Part shown: in pieces, positions 59,301-64,000 of the stretch
Numbering within the stretch: the first letter of the stretch is position 1
Layout of the letters: each line of letters starts with the position of its first letter
Origin: Lytechinus pictus
Taxonomy: Eukaryota > Echinodermata > Echinoidea > Temnopleuroida > Toxopneustidae
Reading direction: 5' to 3'
Length of the DNA stretch: 64,000 bases
Assembly (NCBI RefSeq): GCF_037042905.1
Contig: NC_087251.1
Location: forward strand, 46,820,373 to 46,884,372
Position numbers and translations under genes: made by a program
Notes under the pieces: generated by a model
Told to the model about the DNA's origin: nothing
Databases searched by the model: none
What the model saw: the letters and a program-made list of their open reading frames with translations, nothing else

Positions 59301-62300
59301 AAATTTCGTCTATTAGAAGCCAACTTTACTGGTACATGGTCCTTCATTATGGATTTCAGCTCTTTTTCCAAGTTATCCCATTTATCCTGCGTTGAGCAGT
59401 TCATATAACTTTCCCTGTACTTCTTACAAAACTGGTTTATTCTTTCTTTAATTCTTTCCTCATCAGCTTTCTGTCTTTGGAAAATTACTCGTTTAGGTTT
59501 ACAATTCCTTCTTACTTTGACATTGATACTTGATTCTACTATATCATGATCACTAAGCCCTGCGATGACATTTACGTCTTGGACGACAGCAATGTTATTT
59601 GAAAAGAAGAGGTCTAATATATTGTTTTCCCTTGTTGGGCTATTTACTAACTGTTCTAAGCCATTGCTAATTGTAACATCTAATAATGCTTCAGCAGTTT
59701 CTTTTGAGGCTGAACTTGTTTGCAATACAATTGCCTCTTTCCAGTCAATGTTACTTTGATTAAAATCTCCTTGGATGATGACATCATAAGGCTTAACATG
59801 AGCATTTATCAAGTCAAGTGATTCTTTAAGAGAATACACAGTAGTCATATCATTGTGTTTAGGTTTATAGACCGTAGCCAATAAAATTGGTCTCCTATGT
59901 ATTAGGTTAAGTTGGCACCATATAATTTCTGATCCTTTCTCTAAGTCAGATCTTCTCACAATTGGCAAATTGGTTTTATGCATGAGAAAAACGCCACCAT
60001 GGGCATCGCTTTCTCTGTCCTTTCTATGCACTGTATAACCATTAGGCATGAATTCCGCATCTAACACTGAGGGACTCAGCCATGTTTCAGTACCGAACAC
60101 AACATCTGGTTGGTACATATGTATCAGTGTTTCCCATTCTGCTTTTTTATTCTTGATACTTTGAAAATTTATACAGAGGCAATGTAGTTTATTAGTTGAC
60201 GACTTCTTTTTGGAACAAGACTTTGTTTCGTCCATACTCTTGTTTGAACTATCATCACTATCATCAGACATTGCTGTTGAATTTGAGCTATTGTCAAAAA
60301 AAGAGTCTGTGAAGTTAAGAACTTCACACTCTGGACACAACCATTCAAAGTTATCTATTGTTACATACTTGTCATAGTCGGTTTCAGTGACATCACAACA
60401 ATCGATGTGAGTCCATCTAATACAGCGGTCACATTCTAGTGCCTTTTGACCATATCTAACAGGCTTGTTACATATAGTGCAAGGTGATACACATTCTGGA
60501 CATATCCAGTTTTTCTCCGCTAATATCGATTTATATTCACGAGTATTAATTTTTAGACAACTCGTGTGAGTCCATTTTCGGCATTCACTACAATTTATCC
60601 ATCTCCTTGTCTTGGTCCCTACTCTATGGCAAACTTCGCAGATTTTATCCATTGGTAAGCGTAATTATAATAAGTGAAAACAATCATATTTTTCCAGTGG
60701 TAACTTGAATTTTGAGTTAAGCTTGTATCGAGTTGAGTTGCTGTAATATTGCACAAACTTTACCAAACCTCTACAGACTGCACAAAAAGTCACTAATTTC
60801 ACAAACTAATTCTAGCCTATTCTACACAAATGGAGTTACTTTAACACCTTAAAAATATGTAGTAGGGCTCCTACTCTTTAAAAAACATCGAACAATCAAA
60901 CTTCAAAGTACTGAAGAGTATAAAAATGTGTTTCATAAAAAAGAGTATAAATAAAGACGAAGTATAGATATTTAGATCTACGTAACTAACAGTGGGAGAT
61001 TAGCATTTGCTATAAAGATTCACCAATGCGCCACATGTACGTTTGTAAAGCGTTGTCATCAAAACACTAAATGACTGTTGCTTAGACCAAAATCGTTATT
61101 GTAAATTTCTTTTTTTTTTTTTTTAGTTTGGGATCTAAGTTCCAGGTTGATGACATGAAAATACAATTAAAATAAGATAGCAGACGTAGTATATGGGCTA
61201 CAATGAGTTCAAAGTGCAATAGTACTCCCATCGTCGTTCTTCAAATACCAGCCTCAATCACAAGCCAGGACAATAAAACAGTCATTTGTTAATTTCCTGT
61301 TTGTCACTTTCAATCCTTCTTTCAGTGAAAGGGAATTATGAATATCCCAATTAATTATAAATATTATGTACATGTTTACATGTTATTGTTTATTAAATTC
61401 TTCATTCTATGATTCTACTGGTCTCTTGAACTATAGATGAAGTCATTTGTCAATTAATGATTATAAGTATTTAATTTCCTGTTTGTCACTGAAAGAATCA
61501 ACTAAAATATAATAATTTCAGGGGAGAAATCATCCTGACCCCCCCCCCCCTTATTTCATTTTGTTTCCTGCTTAGCAAGTGTACATGGATGATCCAGAAC
61601 AGAAGGTAGGGGAGGGGCAAAAAAAATAACCTGGATCACCTAAGAAAAATGCTCAGATGTTTACACATAAATTCCCACCCATTCACATCTAAAAAAAAGT
61701 GTGACACTGCAACATACATATTTGGCAGTTTTATTTGTGACATCAAAGGCACGCATTAATTTATGCATATTAATTGCATAAACATAGAAATATGTGTTTT
61801 AGAGTTTTTATAAGTTGAATTATGAATATGATGAAGTTATTTTTAAAGTGTAACGTTACAATATTTTGTTTGTAAAAAAAAAAAAGAAGACAAATCCACG
61901 TCAACTCATCACTGAGAAAATCTTTATAGTTTGACGAAAAATCATGCAAATTGCACATGCACCTAATTAAATGTGCATTAATTTGCATATTCAAGGTCAA
62001 TGTAAAAAAATTTGCATTTAAAATTTAGAGCATCCCATAAGCTTCAAAATGAATGGCCATGATAGTTGATACTTTTATCAGTATCTCCATGTACCGGTAA
62101 TCACTTTTGTAAAAATCTTCAAAATTTTCAGTGGAAAAATATGCAAATTTCGACTCATTTAATATGCATTATTTTAAATCTTCAAGATAAACATTTTAAA
62201 AATGTACTCTTACAGTGTAGATCAAGTCATAAGCTTCAAAATGAATGGTCACAAGATATACTTTTTCTGAAAATAAAAATCATGTGGCATTTCGTCACTG

Positions 62301-62714
62301 GAGTCAGCATTCACGATATGGCCAAATTTTTAAATTGGCGCATGGCCTCCCTATTTATTATATGTTCGACATCATAAAGGTCTAGGTCTACCATGTCTAC
62401 TGCAAATCCGAAGCATAATTCTAACACATTCCAAGTTCACAAACACAAATGCCCATTCTTCAATCTTTATCTTCACTCAATTCATCTACCTCCACGTCAC
62501 AGCAAATGCGTGAACGGAAACACAGACTTCACTCTCCCCTGAAGCTTCGGCGTGATGCGCTGCACTTTGCCGTTGATTTGCCATTAAACGAAAATAATAA
62601 AAACAAAATTACCTTTGGATGATTTGCGACCATACAGTGTTCACAGACGTTGACTCGGTGCTCAAAGCAAAAAAGATTAGTAACCTTCCTTTTGGGGCAC
62701 TTGCAAAGACCCAT
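44204..62714 (-). CDS. ZFPL1: Zinc finger protein-like 1 (ZFPL1), complete six-exon gene
   Basis: The exons on the minus strand are 62714-62613, 50348-50237, 49671-49478, 47195-46910, 46328-46214 and 44399-44204. All junctions are GT-AG, all phases agree, and the joined coding sequence is 1005 bp (334 residues; the human protein is about 310). The N-terminus [20 protein letters not shown] is nearly identical to vertebrate ZFPL1. Residues 1-34 form the B-box-like finger (C4, C6, C16, H19, C24, C27, H32). Residues about 53-100 form the RING-like finger (C53, C56, C70, H75, C78, C97, C100). A conserved [12 protein letters not shown] block follows, then a low-complexity Pro/Ser/Ala linker, a YDTR block, a [12 protein letters not shown] block, a transmembrane segment (about residues 288-311) and a conserved [14 protein letters not shown] tail. 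In other animals ZFPL1 is a cis-Golgi membrane protein needed for Golgi integrity and bound to GM130. The ATG context (CAAGATGG) is strong. Introns 1, 3 and 5 are expanded by mobile elements. Confidence 0.95.
44923..45002. repeat. 80-bp hairpin (GTTACACCCTGCTTGTTC)
   Basis: GTTACACCCTGCTTGTTC and GAACAAGCAGGGTGTAAC are perfectly complementary, and the inner part (ACGTAAT / ATTACGTAA) also pairs. It is probably a minimal foldback element. Confidence 0.85.
45397..45615. mobile_element. Foldback MITE (GGGGTGTTGCAAGAAA)
   Basis: The left arm GGGGTGTTGCAAGAAA and the right arm TTTTCTTGCAACACCCC pair, with inner blocks ACGATCAATTGCAAG and GCAATTGATCGCAAAT. An adjacent solitary left end, GGGGGTGTTGCAAGAAAAGA, starts at about 45619, suggesting a second insertion at the same spot. 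Confidence 0.8.
45790..46182. mobile_element. hAT-like non-autonomous element (CAGGGTTCCC ends)
   Basis: The left end CAGGGTTCCCGGC and the right end GGCTGGGAACCCTG are inverted. The interior has several ATTCCCTGATTTT units in both orientations. AAGCA lies directly outside both ends, part of a possible target duplication. CAGGGTTCCC is a familiar hAT terminus. Confidence 0.75.
46214..46328 (-). CDS. ZFPL1: ZFPL1 exon 5: conserved pre-membrane block
   Basis: It codes [12 protein letters not shown], then [22 protein letters not shown], the conserved segment just before the membrane anchor in ZFPL1 proteins. The donor is TTCAA|GTAAGA. Confidence 0.95.
46329..46909 (-). other. ZFPL1 intron 4
   Basis: AT-rich GT-AG intron, with no element recognised. 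Confidence 0.8.
46910..47195 (-). CDS. ZFPL1: ZFPL1 exon 4: disordered linker
   Basis: It codes about 95 residues rich in Pro, Ser, Ala, Thr and Gln (for example [14 protein letters not shown]), the poorly conserved linker between the RING-like finger and the YDTR block. Splicing to both neighbours is in phase. Confidence 0.9.
47519..47635. mobile_element. 117-bp near-perfect hairpin element
   Basis: The left arm (GCAGAGGCGGCAGAACGTCA, then AAAGTGGAGAGGCAC) and the right arm (GTGCCCCTCCACTTT, then TGATGTTCCGCCGCCTCTG) pair with few mismatches over about 48 bp each. Confidence 0.85.
47638..47803 (+). mobile_element. Foldback MITE, family E copy 1
   Basis: It contains the internal hairpin GGACTTGTCGGACG/ATCTGACAAGTCC, the body block AGCCAATCAAAATCGGGGAA and the right end TTGATGAAACATTCCCTAG. 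It aligns end to end with copy 2 at 53124-53286 but has worn termini. Confidence 0.8.
48442..48505 (+). mobile_element. tRNA-related SINE head fragment
   Basis: The A box-like ATAGCCCAGTAGGTAGAGCA and the B box-like GTCCTAGGTTCAAATG are spaced as in a tRNA. The acceptor stem does not pair, so it is a SINE head rather than a tRNA gene. Confidence 0.6.
49478..49671 (-). CDS. ZFPL1: ZFPL1 exon 3: second half of the RING-like finger
   Basis: It codes [29 protein letters not shown] and [14 protein letters not shown], all strongly conserved in ZFPL1. It contributes H75, C78, C97 and C100. Confidence 0.95.
49672..50236 (-). other. ZFPL1 intron 2
   Basis: A 565-bp intron. About 240 bp of it is the SINE at 49750-49985. 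Confidence 0.8.
49750..49985 (+). mobile_element. tRNA-derived SINE, uninterrupted copy
   Basis: The A box (TGTGGTCTAATGATTAGA) and B box (GAGGTTGTGAGTTTCAATCC) are followed directly by the GCCATTATCTCCCCTTTAAC junction and a body with GGGCCATAGAGTTATTTCTG and GTCAGCCACTATGACTGATT. This copy shows the element that was split at 3867-5128. Confidence 0.8.
50237..50348 (-). CDS. ZFPL1: ZFPL1 exon 2: between the fingers, first RING ligands
   Basis: It codes [37 protein letters not shown], matching the conserved [10 protein letters not shown] signature of ZFPL1. It contributes C53, C56 and C70. Confidence 0.95.
50531..50660 (-). repeat. Left inverted copy of the transposon-flanking repeat
   Basis: On the minus strand it reads through ACTGTCTATTTATCG, CGCACGGTAATTAA and CATCAACCCCTCTTTTCCCT-like blocks (here ATCAACCCCTCTTTTCCCTT). 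These are the landmarks of the units at 55050-55690. Confidence 0.75.
51972..52142 (+). CDS. Upstream ORF of the ISXO2-like element (exon-like)
   Basis: The frame begins [20 protein letters not shown] and ends with [14 protein letters not shown] at a donor-like AAG|GTAAGT (52142/52143). The segment looks protein-coding (mixed composition, aromatic residues), and MEW-L-LC-DR recalls the N-terminus of invertebrate ISXO2-like proteins, but I cannot confirm the relation. A preceding frame (51705-51935) may belong to the same transcript. A function is not assigned. Confidence 0.4.
52337..53799 (+). pseudogene. ISXO2/IS1595-like transposase, broken
   Basis: Segments in order: an N-terminal part with [19 protein letters not shown] and [14 protein letters not shown]; the ISXO2 catalytic domain with [19 protein letters not shown] (first Asp), [32 protein letters not shown] (second Asp), [16 protein letters not shown] (third acidic site) and [13 protein letters not shown]; then a Pro/Ser/Lys-rich tail to 53799. 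Breaks seen: TAG at 52694-52696 where Trp is expected, frameshifts near 52740, 53020 and 53385, and a foldback element inserted at 53124-53286. The usual second Cys pair of the zinc ribbon is not visible. All catalytic blocks are still readable, so decay is moderate. The gene is non-functional as it stands. Confidence 0.85.
53124..53286 (+). mobile_element. Foldback MITE, family E copy 2, inside the transposase
   Basis: It begins CTGGGGAGCGTTTCATGAA and ends with the complement, TTGATGAAACGCCCCCCAG. Internal hairpin GGACTTGTCGGACG/ATCCGACAAGTCC. It lies between the codons for KDHF and RRMNG of the transposase, adding frame-breaking sequence. 163 bp. Confidence 0.9.
53800..55049. other. Non-coding interior of the transposon candidate
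   Basis: AT-rich. At about 54890 there is an acceptor-like TTTGCAG followed by a 75-bp frame, but no supporting structure. Nothing else is recognised. Confidence 0.4.
55050..55690 (+). repeat. Right tandem copies of the transposon-flanking repeat
   Basis: Landmarks TGCACGGTAATTAACC, CATCAACCCCTCTTTTCCCT and ATTCAACTNTCTATAT recur about four times; the CACGGT landmark is at about 55131, 55293, 55413 and 55561 (periods 162, 120 and 148). A single inverted copy is at 50531-50660. Confidence 0.85.
55711..55789. repeat. 79-bp hairpin (CCATAGACAGAGCCAAAAAG)
   Basis: CCATAGACAGAGCCAAAAAG pairs with CTTTTTGGCTATGTCTATGG. It is itself inside a wider inverted pair, CTTATCTTCCTTTTTGACTC (55665) and GAGTCAAAAAGGAAGATAAG (55815). 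It sits directly beside the tandem copies and may be part of the transposon end. Confidence 0.8.
57304..57603. mobile_element. Poly-G/C element with CAGTGGCAGATCCAGG ends
   Basis: The left end CAGTGGCAGATCCAGG and the right end CCTGGATCTGCCAGTG (minus a base) are inverted. Inside are a poly-G run, a poly-C run, poly-A and non-coding sequence. It belongs to the same structural class as 8765-9098 and 14405-15122. Confidence 0.8.
57805..58407 (-). pseudogene. C-terminal part of the LINE polyprotein after the deletion
   Basis: The frame opens at [18 protein letters not shown] (RT thumb region), then [28 protein letters not shown] and [11 protein letters not shown], the usual C-terminal landmarks. 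There is no native start codon: it begins at the deletion junction, about 58400, in a different frame from the N-terminal part. Confidence 0.9.
58379..60652 (-). CDS. LINE polyprotein: double PHD finger, AP endonuclease, partial RT
   Basis: A single 757-codon frame without interruptions. Residues 5-54 and 58-109 are two PHD-type C4HC3 fingers (C5, C8, C21, C24, H29, C32, C51, C54; then C58, C61, C74, C77, H82, C85, C106, C109). A Ser/Asp-rich linker follows. Residues about 156-378 are the endonuclease/exonuclease/phosphatase-fold endonuclease, with GTETWL (E189), GDFN (295-298) and SDHD (367-370). The reverse transcriptase starts at about 590 ([15 protein letters not shown]), has [17 protein letters not shown] and [17 protein letters not shown] (motif A, Asp about 730), and is cut off right after RKL. 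The motifs B and C (including the catalytic double Asp) are gone. The element could make a PHD-endonuclease protein but not an active RT. Confidence 0.85.
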   Translation of the reverse strand: MDKICEVCHRVGTKTRRWINCSECRKWTHTSCLKINTREYKSILAEKNWICPECVSPCTICNKPVRYGQKALECDRCIRWTHIDCCDVTETDYDKYVTIDNFEWLCPECEVLNFTDSFFDNSSNSTAMSDDSDDSSNKSMDETKSCSKKKSSTNKLHCLCINFQSIKNKKAEWETLIHMYQPDVVFGTETWLSPSVLDAEFMPNGYTVHRKDRESDAHGGVFLMHKTNLPIVRRSDLEKGSEIIWCQLNLIHRRPILLATVYKPKHNDMTTVYSLKESLDLINAHVKPYDVIIQGDFNQSNIDWKEAIVLQTSSASKETAEALLDVTISNGLEQLVNSPTRENNILDLFFSNNIAVVQDVNVIAGLSDHDIVESSINVKVRRNCKPKRVIFQRQKADEERIKERINQFCKKYRESYMNCSTQDKWDNLEKELKSIMKDHVPVKLASNRRNLPWFTRTHRRMCRKKQRLYNKAKRSGLPKDWDIFKKFCNVIRKELNKSKSEYITDNLLMSLKENPKVFWSIFAKLKKESTGIDDFLINNKIISADKEKAVLLSKVFVSNFTKEDVTNVPLISTQLPEIQKLVISESGVLKQLQNINPNKASGPDDLPPWFFKMVANEITPILTDIYQSSVNEGYVPLQWKRANICPIFKKGEKSDPNNYRGVSLTCIACKILEHIVHSHIMKHLEMHEILVDNQHGFRAKRSTTTQLVLTIHDITNALEKGKSVHVAFLDFAKAFDKVPHERLLRKLRSVYVLLPWC
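61745..62300. repeat. About 190-bp direct repeat
   Basis: CATAAGCTTCAAAATGAATG occurs at 62036 and 62229 (period 193), each preceded by TATGCAAATT/TTTGCATAT-type octamer-like blocks and AATATGCATTATTT/ATGTGCATTAATTT. A third, weaker unit starts near 61745. Confidence 0.65.
62613..62714 (-). CDS. ZFPL1: ZFPL1 exon 1: B-box-like finger
   Basis: It codes [20 protein letters not shown] and [14 protein letters not shown], followed by donor AAG|GTAATT. Start context CAAGATGG. It contains all the N-terminal zinc ligands. Confidence 0.95.
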
Positions 62715-63812
62715 CTTGATGTGTGAAGTTCGGAAAATCGAATGATTAATGATTTCAAAGCCGAATTTCCGGACAAGATAAAGTGAACGTCAAGCTTGCC
62801 ACGTAAATGACCTTTGACCTGATTATTCATCGATCGTAAAATAATACGACTCGTATTTTTCCCTCCCTTGCTCGCTTGGCAAAAAGTTTTTAACCAACAG
62901 AGTCAGACCTAAGAAAAGATTTGGCAAACCATTTTTACCAATCTACAGACACTATAAAATTCATGAAAACCGATTTAGGCCTACTGTAATTGAAGAGGGA
63001 TAAATTTACCCCAACACAATGAGAAATGCAGAAACAAAACAATATTTTTTTAAAGATAGAATTATATAAGCAAGTTGAAAATAGTAATGTTCCGTTTATT
63101 GACCTAGAAATGGTTGAATGTCTTTCATATGAATTCATACTCGGCTATGAAGCATATCATTTGGTCGATTAAACTGCATGAACAAGAGATGAACCAGAGT
63201 TTAATAAAGTAACGCACTTTTTATTCAAAAGATTTTTCTCTATAACTTCATCAAAATATATAACAAATCTGATAAGTATTACAAGTGGAAGAGGCCACTC
63301 TAGCTAGGAAAAACAATGCTCATAAAACAGTGGAAGGGGAGGCTGATCTAAGTTTTTCTTAAGGGCCGGGAGGGGGAAAAATATCTTACCAAAAAATCTG
63401 ACATGGACATAACCCCTTTAATTATCTCCGCCACCCCCCCCCCCCCACGGAACTGTGCTTGTTTCCAACTGCTGATTATGCTTGTTAATGTTAATCAAAT
63501 CAAATGAAGTTTGCAATATTTATCATATTTGCACTTTTGATTTTTGCACCGGCCTCTGAAATCAGTAGACACCATATAGTGGAGACCCGGAGTGGAGATA
63601 TCTGGTCGAAGTAAATGCAGACGTAAATCTGCGTTTCTATCAAGAAAGTAAATGAATTAATGAATCAATAGCTATAAAGAATGACTAATTAAGATGTGGG
63701 TAGTGAGATAGAAAACAGATAAAATGGATAGTTAGATGATATATTGATGGATATAATAGTTGATAGATCAATATGTGGATGGATAGATAAGAGATAAATG
63801 AATGGACATACG
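62715..63812. other. ZFPL1 upstream flank, no other gene
   Basis: It holds the 5' UTR and promoter of ZFPL1 on the minus strand; no core motif could be assigned. A poly-C run lies at about 63434-63447, and an imperfect GATA/GGATA-rich tract runs from about 63705 to 63800. Confidence 0.4.
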
Positions 63813-63836
63813 GATCGACGGTGGTCCAGTGGTTAA
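63813..63836 (+). mobile_element. tRNA-SINE head cut by a MITE
   Basis: ATCGACGGTGGTCCAGTGG followed by TTAA matches the first bases and A box of the SINE at 16143 (CGCCGTGGTCTAGTGGTTAA). The similarity stops exactly at the TTAA where the family B MITE begins. Confidence 0.55.
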
Positions 63837-64000
63837 AGGTCAAGTCCACCCCAGGAAAATGCTGACTTGAATAAATAGATAAAAATCAAACTGGCATAGT
63901 GCTGAAAATTTCATCAAAATTGGCTGTAAAATAAGAAAGTTGTGACATTTTAAAGTTTTGCTTATTTTTCACAAAACAGTGATATGCACAACTAGGTGAG
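63833..64000. mobile_element. Family B MITE, left part, runs off the window
   Basis: It begins TTAAAGGTCAAGTCCACCCC and continues with a GCTGAAAATTTCATCAAAAT block and AAAATAAGAAAGTTGTGACA, matching the arms of the 41162-41765 copy. The other end lies beyond the window. Confidence 0.85.

Larger units (their letters stand above)
57710..60660 (-). mobile_element. CR1/L2-type LINE with PHD fingers, internally deleted
   Basis: On the minus strand: an intact start and long frame (60652-58379), a fused remainder (58407-57805), and a short 3' region ending in three AAGAC units (about 57713-57731), matching the short tandem tails of this LINE group. The middle of the reverse transcriptase is missing. 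It lies in the same orientation as ZFPL1. Confidence 0.8.
50349..62612 (-). other. ZFPL1 intron 1 (12.3 kb)
   Basis: It contains the ISXO2-like element region (50531-55690), a poly-G/C element (57304-57603), a LINE (57710-60660) and a roughly 190-bp tandem repeat (61745-62300). The stretches 55790-57300 and 60661-61740 show nothing else except a poly-T run at about 61113-61126 and homopolymer runs. Confidence 0.8.

Overview
The window is eukaryotic nuclear DNA from a marine invertebrate, most likely a deuterostome and probably an echinoderm. This is inferred from a metazoan ZFPL1 gene split by long introns, low coding density, tRNA-derived SINEs, a Penelope-like element, CR1/L2-type LINEs and a very large number of short foldback DNA elements. 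The species cannot be fixed from sequence alone. No bacterial-type operon, CRISPR array, rRNA gene or intact tRNA gene was seen.

Four host genes are supported. (1) A minus-strand first coding exon at 12586-13086 encodes an unknown hydrophilic protein; its other exons were not found. (2) A plus-strand two-exon model at 25366-26064 and 31997-32197 encodes a 299-residue acidic/lysine-rich, nuclear-looking protein; its stop codon lies in the first unit of a roughly 12-unit minisatellite that forms the 3' UTR. (3) A plus-strand three-exon gene at 36655-39065 encodes a 119-residue multi-pass membrane protein. (4) A complete six-exon minus-strand gene at 44204-62714 encodes ZFPL1 (334 residues), a cis-Golgi protein with a B-box-like and a RING-like zinc finger and a C-terminal membrane anchor. 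Genes 3 and 4 are convergent.

Most of the rest is mobile DNA. From 1 to 25 kb there are microsatellites, a LINE fragment nested in a SINE, many foldback elements, a 111-bp satellite, an 800-bp inverted repeat and a hAT-like element with an 8-bp target duplication. The 5.9-kb intron of gene 2 holds a 5'-truncated Penelope-like retroelement with a GIY-YIG endonuclease and a hammerhead-like fold, plus a cluster of CACTG-ended elements just before the last exon. ZFPL1 intron 1 (12.3 kb) holds a decayed ISXO2/IS1595-like (Merlin-type) transposase region flanked by inverted copies of one repeat, with a small foldback element inserted in the transposase. The same intron holds a LINE with two PHD fingers fused to endonuclease and reverse transcriptase, which has lost its RT catalytic centre by an internal deletion.

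The observations most worth following are the Merlin-type element with multi-copy inverted end repeats, the hammerhead-like Penelope motif with an altered core base, the minisatellite seeded from the end of a coding region, and a recurring class of elements with CAGTGGCG-type ends, poly-G/C tracts and a shared internal satellite motif.
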